A stretch of 64,000 bases of DNA from an uncultured Ruminococcus sp. (lineage in GTDB: Bacteria > Bacillota > Clostridia > Oscillospirales > Ruminococcaceae), in the NCBI RefSeq assembly GCF_947301925.1, contig NZ_CAMYUE010000001.1, positions 186,001-250,000 of the forward strand, read 5' to 3'. The notes under the pieces are model-generated. The model saw nothing but the letters and a program-made list of their open reading frames with translations. It made no database searches and was not told where the DNA came from. Position 1 is the first letter of the stretch, and each line of letters starts with the position of its first letter. Positions 54,296 through 62,334 of the stretch are shown here, in pieces. The position numbers and the translations under genes were made by a program.

Positions 54296-55695
54296 ACATG
54301 AACGATTATAGGAAAGTAACAGACCGCCTTGAAGCAGACGAGCGGTGCAGAAAAGAGGTACTTGATATGAGCAGACGTGAGAACAGAATAAAGCTTGATA
54401 CAAAAGATTATGAGGAAAAGGTCTCGGGTGTAGAAGTACGCCGCGGACACAGTGCAATGAGGTATATCGGCATAGCAGCTGCAATTGCCATAGTTGCAGG
54501 CGGTGTAGGAGCAACAGGTGTATTTCTCCACAAGAACGGCAGAAATGCTTCACAGATCACAGATATAAGCCGGGAGGAATCAACCGAGCCTGCTGAGGAG
54601 TCCACAGAAGAAGCTACAGTTACCGTAGCCCCTGTTGAATATGATTATGAGACTATAGCAAACGAACTCACACAGCATTATGTTGATAGTCTGAATGTAC
54701 TGCAATATGGAGAAGTTGCATATGACAGCAGCGATAGTATTACATTCTATACCTATGACAGTACGGATGAAGAGTGGTCAAATAATTTCGGCGGAGAGCG
54801 CACGTTCTACAAGGTGACAGATGACCGCTTCAAGAACTGTCAGGATATCTATGAGTACTACAAAGCCCCGATTTCGTCTTCAATAGAGAGAAAGCATTAC
54901 GGTGAAACATATGAAACCTGCACAATGCCTGATAACTACAAGGACGCAAATGAATTTGAATTTGGAGCAACTTTAAAAGGCTGGCTTGGCGGAGATGTAA
55001 GCAAGTTCGAGAGCGGAAGCAGAGTCGATATCAGACCAGATGGCAAAGGAACAGCTGATGATGAAGCGTTTTCAATTAATAGCGGAATTTATATAGAATA
55101 TAACGGCGGTCTGTATGTTTCAAAGAGTACTGTAGAGCCGGAAAATGCTCCGTATTATGCAAACGGAAAACATTCATTCCCGATAAGTATAACAACAGAG
55201 CCACAGATACTCGGAATAAATGAAGATAGCTTTGTTGCTTCATGCTTTATAAAAATGCCGTATACAGGTATGGAAAATGCTAAATACGGCGAAGAAAAGC
55301 TTATCACATTTAATCTGATAGACGGAGAATGGAAAATCAGCTCAATTGAAACAGGAGACAGACCCGAATACACTTCGGCAGTTGCTATTCAGTGCTATAT
55401 CGAACAGAGGCAGGAATACAACGATATAAATATCGGATGTGACAGCGAAAAGAGCACAGGAAGAGGTATCGGACATATCACGGATAAGCTTGAGGTAACA
55501 GAATATGATCCTGATATCCATGTATGCAAGGTACACGCTGTTCTCCATAACATGAACGGCGAGGACGCACTGGATATGACAGCAGAGATAAGCGTAAATT
55601 ATAAGGGAAACCCTGTGGTCATGTCAGCAGATATCACAAGAATAAAGGAGTATGACAGCTCATATGAGCGTCCAAATGCAGTTTCGGCAAACTAA
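54292..55695 (+). CDS. Membrane-anchored regulator paired with the second ECF sigma factor
   Basis: A 467-residue protein: cytoplasmic N-terminus (1-54), one membrane helix (about 55-78), a Ser/Thr/Glu-rich linker (90-115) and a ~350-residue extracellular region without recognised motifs. The translational overlap with the sigma gene indicates an anti-sigma or sensor role. No zinc motif. The same plan as the protein at 47884, though the outer domains differ. Signal unknown. Confidence 0.7.
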   Translation: MNMNDYRKVTDRLEADERCRKEVLDMSRRENRIKLDTKDYEEKVSGVEVRRGHSAMRYIGIAAAIAIVAGGVGATGVFLHKNGRNASQITDISREESTEPAEESTEEATVTVAPVEYDYETIANELTQHYVDSLNVLQYGEVAYDSSDSITFYTYDSTDEEWSNNFGGERTFYKVTDDRFKNCQDIYEYYKAPISSSIERKHYGETYETCTMPDNYKDANEFEFGATLKGWLGGDVSKFESGSRVDIRPDGKGTADDEAFSINSGIYIEYNGGLYVSKSTVEPENAPYYANGKHSFPISITTEPQILGINEDSFVASCFIKMPYTGMENAKYGEEKLITFNLIDGEWKISSIETGDRPEYTSAVAIQCYIEQRQEYNDINIGCDSEKSTGRGIGHITDKLEVTEYDPDIHVCKVHAVLHNMNGEDALDMTAEISVNYKGNPVVMSADITRIKEYDSSYERPNAVSAN

Positions 55696-55702
55696 ATATA
55701 AA

Positions 55703-55740
55703 AATATCCCCTTGAATCAGCTTCAAGGGGATATTCTTAT
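55703..55740 (+). terminator. Terminator of the second ECF unit
   Basis: 14-bp perfect stem AATATCCCCTTGAA / TTCAAGGGGATATT, 5-nt loop, then CTTAT. Confidence 0.8.
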
Positions 55741-55783
55741 GTAACAATGATATAGTCTCTGCATAGAATATAAGCAGGGGAGG

Positions 55784-56266
55784 TCATACATCGACTATAT
55801 TGGTGACCACACCGGCAGGGGATATATCTATATGTCCGAAGGAGGGCTTGCCTCCGTCACGCGGGATAGAAGCACTTCCGGGATTCATTATGTAAAGCCC
55901 GTCCTCATAGCTCTGATAGCGCATATGGGTATGACCGAAAAGGATGACATCACACTCATTGGTCAGAGCAAGATCTTTCAGTCTTTCAAGTGATCCGCTT
56001 ACACCAAAGTGATGACCGTGGGTGGCAAAGATTTTATGCTCCATAACGGGAAGTATAATATGGTCCTCGCTTAGACTGTCAAAGTCGCAGTTTCCGGCAA
56101 CATGGATTATTTTGGGAGCTATTTTCTGATGTGAGAGGATAAAGTTATCGAGCTCGTGCTCTCCGTCACCAAGGTGGATTATCCAGTCTGCATCTGTATT
56201 TCTTAGAATAATACTTTCAAGATTGAAGTAATTACCGTGTGTATCTGATAAAACGACAATACGCAT
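55784..56266 (-). CDS. YfcE/MJ0936-type metallophosphoesterase
   Basis: A 160-residue phosphodiesterase with metal motifs VLSDTHGN, HLGDGEHE, AGNCDF, THGHHFG and FGHTHM. The family hydrolyses small phosphodiesters; the cellular substrate is unknown. The start at 56266 has GGGAGG about 7 nt upstream; the ATG at 56272 would touch the ribosome site. Monocistronic with its own promoter. Confidence 0.92.
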   Translation of the reverse strand: MRIVVLSDTHGNYFNLESIILRNTDADWIIHLGDGEHELDNFILSHQKIAPKIIHVAGNCDFDSLSEDHIILPVMEHKIFATHGHHFGVSGSLERLKDLALTNECDVILFGHTHMRYQSYEDGLYIMNPGSASIPRDGGKPSFGHIDISPAGVVTNIVDV

Positions 56267-56296
56267 GATCATCCCTCCCCGAAAAGTTTATACCAT

Positions 56297-56325
56297 ATTA
56301 TAACATAATCCAAGTAAAAATGCAA
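56297..56325 (-). promoter_or_regulatory. Promoter of the YfcE-type gene
   Basis: Minus strand: TTGCAT (56325-56320), 17-bp spacer, TATAAT (56302-56297). Confidence 0.8.
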
Positions 56326-56361
56326 TATACTATTGTATACATTATGTAAACGGAGGTATAT

Positions 56362-56613
56362 ATGAATAATAACATCGATCCCAGGAAGATATCGGGACTT
56401 CTCAATGCTGTCAGCAAAAAGATCGGAGTTCCGCCTGAAAAGCTGAGAACAGAGCTTGAAGAAGGCAAGTTTGACAGTGCGCTGTCTGCTATGAACAAAA
56501 ATGACGCGGCAAGATTTCAACAGGCTGTTAATAACCCGAAACTTGTTGAAAAGATGATGAACACTCCGCAGGCAAAAGCGTTATATGAAAAGCTTTCGGG
56601 CGGCAAAAAGTAA
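56362..56613 (+). CDS. Small conserved-looking protein, first of a four-gene group
   Basis: An 83-residue helical, soluble protein (SGLLNAVSKKIGVPPEKLRTELEEG). A GGAGG site precedes the ATG. It is followed within 12 nt by the next small gene. I do not recognise the family; composition suggests a small helical bundle. Its place before two other small soluble proteins and a BofA-like protein suggests a lineage-specific unit. Confidence 0.7.
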   Translation: MNNNIDPRKISGLLNAVSKKIGVPPEKLRTELEEGKFDSALSAMNKNDAARFQQAVNNPKLVEKMMNTPQAKALYEKLSGGKK

Positions 56614-56625
56614 CAGGTGGTTGAT

Positions 56626-56976
56626 GTGGACGATTTAACGAGCAGGATAAGTGAGCTTTTATCAGACGAAGAAAGCGTAAAGCAGCTTACCGAGCTTGCA
56701 AATATGCTTGTATCCGAGGAAAAAAGCGAAAAACAAGAAGATCAGACTGCTGCTGACGCAGCCGGCGATCAGCCTGATCTTGGAACGGTCCTCAAGCTTA
56801 CGAGCCTTATGGGGGCTGCGTCGGGCGAGAACAAGAACACCGATCTGCTTCTTGCGCTGAAGCCTCATCTCGGAGCGGAAAAACAGAAGCGCGTTGATAA
56901 GGCGATAAAACTGATGAAATTGCTTGCTATGTGGAATATACTGAAAGACAGCGGTTTATTGCAGGAGCTCATATAA
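56626..56976 (+). CDS. Small acidic protein, second of the four-gene group
   Basis: A 116-residue, helical, acidic protein with an Asp/Glu/Ala-rich middle and a leucine-rich C-terminus (KAIKLMKLLAMWNILKDSGLLQEL). The start is probably GTG 56626, 5 nt after AGGTGG; GTG 56617 would overlap the ribosome site. Function unknown; the amphipathic C-terminus could mediate membrane or protein contact. Confidence 0.65.
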   Translation: MDDLTSRISELLSDEESVKQLTELANMLVSEEKSEKQEDQTAADAAGDQPDLGTVLKLTSLMGAASGENKNTDLLLALKPHLGAEKQKRVDKAIKLMKLLAMWNILKDSGLLQELI

Positions 56977-56994
56977 CGATAGGGAGGTGATCCT

Positions 56995-57288
56995 GTGGCG
57001 GTATACGGTGACGGCAAAAGGAATATACATTGCTGCGGTGATATGAAGATACACCAGAACTGTCCTCGGAATATCGCCGCTGATCTGCCTCCTGATGATA
57101 GGAGATGTGAGCGGACAGACTTCAGCGATAATGATTCTGTAAAAGCGGAACACAGAAGCTTTGTTGACGATTTGCTTGATGGTGGTATAGACAGCGACAA
57201 ACTGCTTATTGCCGCTCTGTTGTATTTGCTTATAAAGGAAGGCGCTGATATAAAGCTTATGATCGCATTGGGATATATATTACTATGA
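56995..57288 (+). CDS. Small Cys-containing protein, third of the four-gene group
   Basis: A 97-residue protein with cysteines in HCCGDMKIHQNC and RRC, a charged middle and a hydrophobic C-terminus (LLIAALLYLLIKEGADIKLMIALGYILL). GTG start after AGGGAGGTGA. The C-terminal hydrophobic repeat resembles that of its neighbour at 56626, suggesting membrane-associated partners. Unknown function. Confidence 0.65.
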   Translation: MAVYGDGKRNIHCCGDMKIHQNCPRNIAADLPPDDRRCERTDFSDNDSVKAEHRSFVDDLLDGGIDSDKLLIAALLYLLIKEGADIKLMIALGYILL

Positions 57289-57299
57289 GAGGTATTAAA

Positions 57300-57554
57300 A
57301 TGAATGCGGATACAATATTCATCTTTTTATGCATTGCAGTTACAGCTATAATTATTGTATATTATTTAAAAAGGGAAAAAAAGCTCATTTACGTTCTTAC
57401 AGGTGCATTAACCGGAAGTGCGGCGCTTTTTATCATTAACAGGTACGGAACTGTATTCAGCCTTGAAATAAATCTGAATCTTTTCAATATCATCGGAAGC
57501 GTTATTTTGGGAGTTCCCTTTGTTGTATTTCTTGTAATAATGAATTTTTTGTAA
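57300..57554 (+). CDS. BofA-like membrane protein
   Basis: An 84-residue protein with two or three membrane helices. The C-terminal part (LNLFNIIGSVILGVPFVVFLVIMNF) has the NxxN...GxPG-like pattern of pro-sigma-K processing inhibitor BofA. In Bacillus BofA restrains SpoIVFB protease (family knowledge). ATG 57300 follows GAGAGGTAT; a start at 57285 lacks spacing. Preceded by three unknown small genes; no SpoIVF genes are near, so a role outside sporulation is possible. Confidence 0.65.
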   Translation: MNADTIFIFLCIAVTAIIIVYYLKREKKLIYVLTGALTGSAALFIINRYGTVFSLEINLNLFNIIGSVILGVPFVVFLVIMNFL

Positions 57555-57581
57555 AAACAAAGTCTTATTTCACAAAAACTA

Positions 57582-57610
57582 TTGAATTATTGTATTTTTT
57601 ATGGTAAAAT
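57582..57610 (+). promoter_or_regulatory. Promoter of the pyrimidine phosphorylase gene
   Basis: TTGAAT (57582-57587), 17-bp spacer ending TGG, TAAAAT (57605-57610). Confidence 0.75.
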
Positions 57611-57630
57611 ATCATTATAGGAGGTGGATC

Positions 57631-58905
57631 ATGAACATAATTGATATCATTAATAAAACTAAAAAATCACAGGAACTAAACGAAGAAGAGATCAGCTGGC
57701 TTGTCAGGAGCTTTACTAACGGAGATGTGCCCGACTATCAGATGTCGGCATGGCTTATGGCTGTGTGCCTCAACGGACTTACCGAAAAGGAGACGTTCGC
57801 GCTTACTGCTGCAATGCGTGACAGCGGCGATATCTTAAAGCTGAGCATACCTTTTACGGCAGACAAGCACAGTACGGGCGGTGTAGGCGACAAAACCACC
57901 CTTATTGTCGGACCAGTTGTAGCCGCTTGCGGTGTATGTGTGGCAAAAATGTCAGGGCGCGGGCTGGGACATACAGGCGGAACTATCGATAAGCTGGAAA
58001 GCATTGAAGGTTACCGTACAGATCTGCCTCTTGCTGAATTTGAAAAGATACTGAGACATACGAATTTCTCAATAATCTCTCAGACAGGCGAGCTGTGTCC
58101 TGCCGATAAGAAGATGTATGCACTCAGGAATGCAACAGGTACAGTTGACAGTATACCTCTTATATGTGCAAGTATTATGAGCAAAAAGCTTGCTATGAAT
58201 GCTGATTGTCTCGTGCTTGACGTCAAGTACGGATCGGGAGCTTTCATGAAAACAAAGGAGGATGCTGAAAAGCTTGCTGTTCTTATGGAAAAAGCAGGTA
58301 AATCGGCAGGAAAGAAGTGCAAGGCTGTAGTTACCGATATGGATTCTCCTCTTGGAAAGAATATCGGCAATGCTCTCGAAGTAAAAGAGGCGGTTGAAGT
58401 GCTTCAGGGAAAGGTGAAAGGCAGGCTTTATGATATCTGTATCGAGCTTGCGGCCGATATGCTTGAGCTTTCCGGCAAGGGCGACAATGCTTCGTGCAGG
58501 AAGATGGCTGAAGAAGCTGTTGATTCGGGAAAGGCACTGAACGTACTTCGCGATACGATCAAGCTTCACGGAGGAAATTACAGGATATGCGATGATACTT
58601 CTCTGCTGCCGCAGCCGCTGCTCAAATATGAGATAAGAGCAACCAAGGATATGAAGATCCTCGGCTTCAACTGCGAGGAATTGGGCATGACATCACTGCT
58701 TCTCGGGGCAGGCAGGCTTTCCAAGGAAGATAAGCTTGATATGAGTGCAGGTATTGTCATGAACTGCGATATAGGCGATCAGCTTGCTGCCGATGATATC
58801 ATAATGACATTGTATTCAACGGTATGCAGCGATTTCTCCGATGCAGCCGTAAGGGCTCTCAATGCTGTGAAGTTTGAGATCACTGAAAAACCAAGTTATA
58901 CATAA
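57631..58905 (+). CDS. pdp: Pyrimidine-nucleoside phosphorylase
   Basis: A 424-residue enzyme splitting thymidine/uridine with phosphate into base and (deoxy)ribose 1-phosphate. The phosphate-binding DKHSTGGVGDKTTLIV and SGRGLGHTGGTIDKLE blocks are diagnostic. ATG 57631 lies 8 nt after AGGAGGTG. Pdp versus DeoA cannot be settled by eye; Firmicutes usually have Pdp. With cdd it forms a salvage route for pyrimidines. Confidence 0.93.
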   Translation: MNIIDIINKTKKSQELNEEEISWLVRSFTNGDVPDYQMSAWLMAVCLNGLTEKETFALTAAMRDSGDILKLSIPFTADKHSTGGVGDKTTLIVGPVVAACGVCVAKMSGRGLGHTGGTIDKLESIEGYRTDLPLAEFEKILRHTNFSIISQTGELCPADKKMYALRNATGTVDSIPLICASIMSKKLAMNADCLVLDVKYGSGAFMKTKEDAEKLAVLMEKAGKSAGKKCKAVVTDMDSPLGKNIGNALEVKEAVEVLQGKVKGRLYDICIELAADMLELSGKGDNASCRKMAEEAVDSGKALNVLRDTIKLHGGNYRICDDTSLLPQPLLKYEIRATKDMKILGFNCEELGMTSLLLGAGRLSKEDKLDMSAGIVMNCDIGDQLAADDIIMTLYSTVCSDFSDAAVRALNAVKFEITEKPSYT

Positions 58906-58953
58906 TCAATGGCCGTATTTCAAGACCATAATACAAAAACGGAGGTAGTTAAA

Positions 58954-59391
58954 ATGGGATTTGTAGAATCAGTAAAGGATATTGCAGGTAAGTTCGGTGA
59001 ATCTGTTGAGCGCGGCGCTAAGACCGTTTCAAACAGCTCAAAGAAATTTGCCGAGAAAACAAAAATGAAACGCGAGATCGCCCGTGTTCAGTCGGACATA
59101 AACACCGACTATATCGAACTGGGAAAGGTTCTGTTCGAGAAGATAGCAGACGATCCGGACAGCGAGTATGCATCTATAGCTGCCGATATTAAGGAGAAGA
59201 GCGCTAATCTTGAAGAACTGAAGGCCTTGCTCATGACGCTTGAAGATAAGATAACCTGCTCAAACTGCGGTGCTCATATCCGCAAGGATCAGGCTTACTG
59301 CGACAAGTGCGGCACAAAGGTTGAGATCATCACACCTGAAACTTCGGAGACCGCGACAGAATCGGTCTTCAGCTCGGACGATGTCGAATAA
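58954..59391 (+). CDS. Coiled-coil zinc-ribbon protein
   Basis: A 145-residue protein: helical, charged N-terminal two thirds that probably forms a coiled coil (residues 15-95), then a zinc ribbon CSNCGAHIRKDQAYCDKCG and an acidic Thr/Ser tail. ATG 58954 follows CGGAGGT. Proteins of this plan are common and uncharacterised in Clostridia. It may be read from the pdp promoter (48 bp gap). Confidence 0.75.
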   Translation: MGFVESVKDIAGKFGESVERGAKTVSNSSKKFAEKTKMKREIARVQSDINTDYIELGKVLFEKIADDPDSEYASIAADIKEKSANLEELKALLMTLEDKITCSNCGAHIRKDQAYCDKCGTKVEIITPETSETATESVFSSDDVE

Positions 59392-59400
59392 TAAGTTCTT

Positions 59401-59436
59401 AAAGGCACATATAATCAAATATGTGCCTTTATTTAT
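59401..59436 (+). terminator. Terminator of the pdp/zinc-ribbon unit
   Basis: 12-bp stem AAAGGCACATAT / ATATGTGCCTTT, 6-nt loop, then ATTTAT. Confidence 0.85.
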
Positions 59437-59490
59437 GCATTGTGCTGAATTTTAAAGTGTCATTTTGTTGAATAAAACATTGATTGGGTA

Positions 59491-59519
59491 TTTACTTTTT
59501 CGCTTTTTTGTGATAAAAT
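59491..59519 (+). promoter_or_regulatory. Promoter of the acyl-CoA ligase gene
   Basis: TTTACT (59491-59496), 17-bp spacer, TAAAAT (59514-59519). Confidence 0.6.
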
Positions 59520-59599
59520 ATAAATAGTTTATCGCTTTGCAGCTTTTTGACTTTTATACATAAAAGCAAGGAGCTGTTTATGCAGAAAGGACAAGCATA

Positions 59600-61234
59600 A
59601 TGCCTATTACAGAATTACTTGAAAGAAATGCCAGATTATACGGCAGCGATGTTGCCCTCGTTGAAGTAAATCCCGAGATCACCGAGGTGCGCCGCGTTAC
59701 ATGGAAGGAATACGAGCTTATCGAATCAGATCCCGAATGCCATTACAGACGTGAGATCACATGGAAGGTATTTGACGAAAAAGCCAACCGTTTTGCAAAT
59801 ATGCTCCTTGAAAGAGGAGTACACAAGGGAGACAAGGTGGGTATACTCCTCATGAACTGCCTTGAGTGGCTCCCGATATACTTCGGAATTCTCAAAACAG
59901 GCGCCCTTGCGGTTCCGCTGAATTTCAGATATACAGCTGACGAGATAAAATACTGTCTTGATCTCGCAGAAGTCGATATCCTTATGTTCGGTCCAGAGTT
60001 TATCGGAAGAATAGAGGAGATCGCTGACGAGATAAGCAAAAACAGGCTTCTTTTCTACGTTGGAGAGGGATGTCCTTCTTTTGCTGAGCATTATGACAGC
60101 CTTGTGGCTAACTGTGCGAGCACAGCTCCCGATGTAAAGCTTACAGATGACGATAATGCAGCTATTTATTTTTCATCAGGAACTACAGGCTTCCCGAAGG
60201 CTATTCTTCACGATCACACAAGTCTTATGCATTCTGCAAAGGTAGAGCAGAATCACCACGGTCAGACTCGTGACGATATTTTCCTCTGCATTCCGCCTCT
60301 CTACCACACAGGTGCAAAAATGCACTGGTTCGGTAGTCTTTATTCAGGCAGTAAAGCTGTTCTCCTTAAAGGTGTAAAGCCCAAGTCGATAATAGAGACA
60401 GTTTCGGAGGAGGGCTGTACAATAGTATGGCTCCTTGTTCCGTGGGCTCAGGATATACTGGACGCTATAGACAGGGGAGATATTGATCTTTCCGATTATG
60501 AGCTTGATCAGTGGAGGCTCATGCACATTGGTGCACAGCCTGTTCCGCCATCGCTTATTGCACGTTGGAAGAAGGTATTCCCCAATCATCAGTACGATAC
60601 AAACTACGGACTCAGCGAATCTATCGGTCCGGGCTGCGTACATCTTGGTGTTGAGAATATACATAAGGTCGGCGCTATAGGCAAGGCCGGCTTTGGCTGG
60701 GAAGTGAAGATCGCCGACGAAAACGGTAATCAGGTAGAGCGCGGCCAGGTAGGCGAGCTTCTTGTTAAGGGTCCCGGCGTTATGAAGTGCTATTACAGAG
60801 ACGAAAAAGCCACAGCGGAAACTCTGAAGGATGGCTGGCTCTATACAGGTGATATGGCTCAGGAGGACGAGGACGGTTTCATATACCTTGTTGACCGTAA
60901 GAAGGACGTTATTATCAGCGGAGGCGAAAATCTCTATCCTGTACAGATCGAGGACTTCCTCAGAAGTCATCCTGCTATAAAGGACGTTGCTGTTATAGGA
61001 CTTCCTGATAAGAGACTGGGCGAGATCGCTGCTGCTATCATATCCGTTAAGGAAGATCATACCTGTTCGGAAGAGGATATAACTTCATTCTGTCAGAAAC
61101 TTCCGAGGTATAAGAGACCTCACAAGATCATTTTTGCTGATGTTCCGAGAAATCCCACAGGAAAGATCGAAAAGCCAAAGCTTCGTTCTATCTACTGCGG
61201 CGAAAGTCTTGTAGCAAAGCAGATAAAGAACTGA
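59600..61234 (+). CDS. AMP-forming acyl-CoA synthetase
   Basis: A 544-residue adenylate-forming enzyme. Motifs are IYFSSGTTGFPKA (P-loop), YGLSES, GWLYTGDMAQEDEDGF and the C-terminal KKDVIISGGENLYPVQ and RNPTGKIEKPK with the catalytic lysine. Overall it fits fatty-acid or aromatic-acid CoA ligases; chain length cannot be told. An insertion with the repeated pattern TWKEYE...TWKVFDEKANRF marks the N-terminus. Single gene with its own promoter and a strong terminator. Confidence 0.9.
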   Translation: MPITELLERNARLYGSDVALVEVNPEITEVRRVTWKEYELIESDPECHYRREITWKVFDEKANRFANMLLERGVHKGDKVGILLMNCLEWLPIYFGILKTGALAVPLNFRYTADEIKYCLDLAEVDILMFGPEFIGRIEEIADEISKNRLLFYVGEGCPSFAEHYDSLVANCASTAPDVKLTDDDNAAIYFSSGTTGFPKAILHDHTSLMHSAKVEQNHHGQTRDDIFLCIPPLYHTGAKMHWFGSLYSGSKAVLLKGVKPKSIIETVSEEGCTIVWLLVPWAQDILDAIDRGDIDLSDYELDQWRLMHIGAQPVPPSLIARWKKVFPNHQYDTNYGLSESIGPGCVHLGVENIHKVGAIGKAGFGWEVKIADENGNQVERGQVGELLVKGPGVMKCYYRDEKATAETLKDGWLYTGDMAQEDEDGFIYLVDRKKDVIISGGENLYPVQIEDFLRSHPAIKDVAVIGLPDKRLGEIAAAIISVKEDHTCSEEDITSFCQKLPRYKRPHKIIFADVPRNPTGKIEKPKLRSIYCGESLVAKQIKN

Positions 61235-61239
61235 TCGAT

Positions 61240-61272
61240 AAAAGCCGATGAACACGTTTCATCGGCTTTTTT
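61240..61272 (+). terminator. Terminator of the acyl-CoA ligase gene
   Basis: Stem AAAAGCCGATGAA / TTCATCGGCTTTT, then TT. Confidence 0.88.
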
Positions 61273-61297
61273 GCGTTAAATATCTTAAACCTCGACG

Positions 61298-61330
61298 TTT
61301 TTCGACAATACTCGTCACTCAACGACAAAA
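61298..61330 (-). promoter_or_regulatory. Two Spo0A-box-like sites
   Basis: On the minus strand, TATTGTCGAAAAA (61310-61298) contains the full Spo0A core TTGTCGAAA, and TTTTGTCG (61330-61323) is a second, partial copy. Both lie 70-100 bp upstream of the Spo0A-C gene. Confidence 0.55.
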
Positions 61331-61400
61331 TCTCCTATGTAAATTGAGCCCAAAGTATGTTATAATTTGTCTGAAAACATCGAAGGAGTGATAATAATAA

Positions 61401-61763
61401 ATGAAGAATAACGTCGTAGCAATAATCGTAAACACACTGTTGAATCTCGGGATCTCTCCGAACACGAAAGGATATCATTATCTGCGTGACGGCATACTGA
61501 TCTGTGTGACGTCTGAGGGAAAACTGACGGTTTGCAGCAAGGATCTGTATTCCAAGCTTGCGGAATCGTATAATACCTCAGAGTGTTCAATTGAAAGAGC
61601 TGTTCGCCATGCGATCAAATCAGGCTGGTACCGTCATGATGAAGCGCTGGCCGAGCTGATATTCATGAACACTCTTCAGAGCGAGAATGATATCCCTACC
61701 AATTCAGTTTTTATATCGACTATTGCGGAGTGGATCAGGATAAACTATTCTGACCTTCTTTGA
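61401..61763 (+). CDS. Stand-alone Spo0A C-terminal DNA-binding domain protein
   Basis: A 120-residue protein matching the Spo0A effector domain without any receiver domain. The tell-tale blocks are LLNLGISPNTKGYHYLRDGI, LYSKLAESYNT, ERAVRHAIKSGWYR and PTNSVFIS...IAEWIR, corresponding to HIKGYQYLR and VERAIRHAIE of Spo0A. It should bind DNA constitutively or be controlled by abundance or partners. RBS GAAGGAG. Its upstream region contains Spo0A-box-like sequences, so it may control itself. It is monocistronic with a strong terminator. Confidence 0.88.
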   Translation: MKNNVVAIIVNTLLNLGISPNTKGYHYLRDGILICVTSEGKLTVCSKDLYSKLAESYNTSECSIERAVRHAIKSGWYRHDEALAELIFMNTLQSENDIPTNSVFISTIAEWIRINYSDLL

Positions 61764-61795
61764 AAAAAGAGCAGCTTTAAAGCTGCTCTTTTTCT
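61763..61795 (+). terminator. Terminator of the Spo0A-C gene
   Basis: Stem AAAGAGCAGCTTT / AAAGCTGCTCTTT followed by TTCTATT. Confidence 0.88.
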
Positions 61796-61849
61796 ATTAT
61801 TATATACGGAGTCAAAAAGATTAGACAGGCTATACGGTATAGAGCATGA

Positions 61850-61909
61850 AAAAAATTCGCGTCTCACAAAAAGTGAAACGCGAATCCGCCAGCGGGGGCT
61901 CCCCGCCGC
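61850..61909 (-). terminator. Terminator region of tRNA-Lys
   Basis: Minus strand: a GC-rich hairpin (CCAGCGG / CCGCTGG, 61887-61912 region) directly after the tRNA, then ATTCGCGT.TCAC / GTGA.ACGCGAAT (61855-61885) followed by a run of seven T. Confidence 0.8.
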
Positions 61910-61985
61910 TGGTGAGACATGAGGGATTTGAACCCTCGACCCTACGCTTAAAAGGCGTATGCTCTACCGACTGAGCTAATGTCTC
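61910..61985 (-). tRNA. tRNA-Lys (anticodon TTT)
   Basis: Full cloverleaf on the minus strand: acceptor GAGACAT/ATGTCTC, D-stem GCTC/GAGC, anticodon stem TACGC/GCGTA with loop CTTTTAA, T-arm GAGGG-TTCAAAT-CCCTC, discriminator A and encoded CCA. Confidence 0.97.
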
Positions 61986-61997
61986 ACAACAAAATTA

Positions 61998-62026
61998 ATT
62001 ATATCAAATTTCAGGATAATTGTCAA
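61998..62026 (-). promoter_or_regulatory. Promoter of tRNA-Lys
   Basis: Minus strand: TTGACA (62026-62021), 17-bp spacer, TATAAT (62003-61998), a consensus promoter. Confidence 0.9.
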
Positions 62027-62113
62027 GGTGTTTTCTATCTTTTTATATAATTGGTCAATGTGCTAACTTTTTGGGGCAGAATTAGTGCAATCTGACGTTT
62101 TTGCGTTAATCTG

Positions 62114-62142
62114 TTGACTTTTATAATAATACGTGATATAAT
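62114..62142 (+). promoter_or_regulatory. Promoter of tRNA-Arg
   Basis: TTGACT (62114-62119), 17-bp spacer, TATAAT (62137-62142). Confidence 0.88.
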
Positions 62143-62161
62143 ATTTAAGTCGTCAAAAGAT

Positions 62162-62238
62162 GTGCTTGTAGCTCAGCTGGATAGAGTGACTGGCTACGAA
62201 CCAGTAGGTCGGGGGTTCGAATCCCTCCAGGCACGCCA
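62162..62238 (+). tRNA. tRNA-Arg (anticodon ACG)
   Basis: Cloverleaf: acceptor GTGCTTG/CAGGCAC (one G-T pair), D-stem GCTC/GAGT, anticodon stem ACTGG/CCAGT with loop CTACGAA, T-arm GGGGG-TTCGAAT-CCCTC, discriminator G and encoded CCA. Confidence 0.97.
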
Positions 62239-62239
62239 G

Positions 62240-62275
62240 AAAAAGTCATGCAGATAGCATGACTTTTTCTTTTTC
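62240..62275 (+). terminator. Terminator of tRNA-Arg
   Basis: 12-bp stem AAAAAGTCATGC / GCATGACTTTTT, 5-nt loop, then CTTTTTC. The next promoter begins immediately after. Confidence 0.88.
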
Positions 62276-62304
62276 TTGACATAGACGCAGAAAACGGGTA
62301 TAAT
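62276..62304 (+). promoter_or_regulatory. Promoter of the sortase locus
   Basis: TTGACA (62276-62281), 17-bp spacer, TATAAT (62299-62304), a consensus promoter. Confidence 0.9.
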
Positions 62305-62334
62305 ATATTAGTATTGATGATAGGAGGGAAAACC

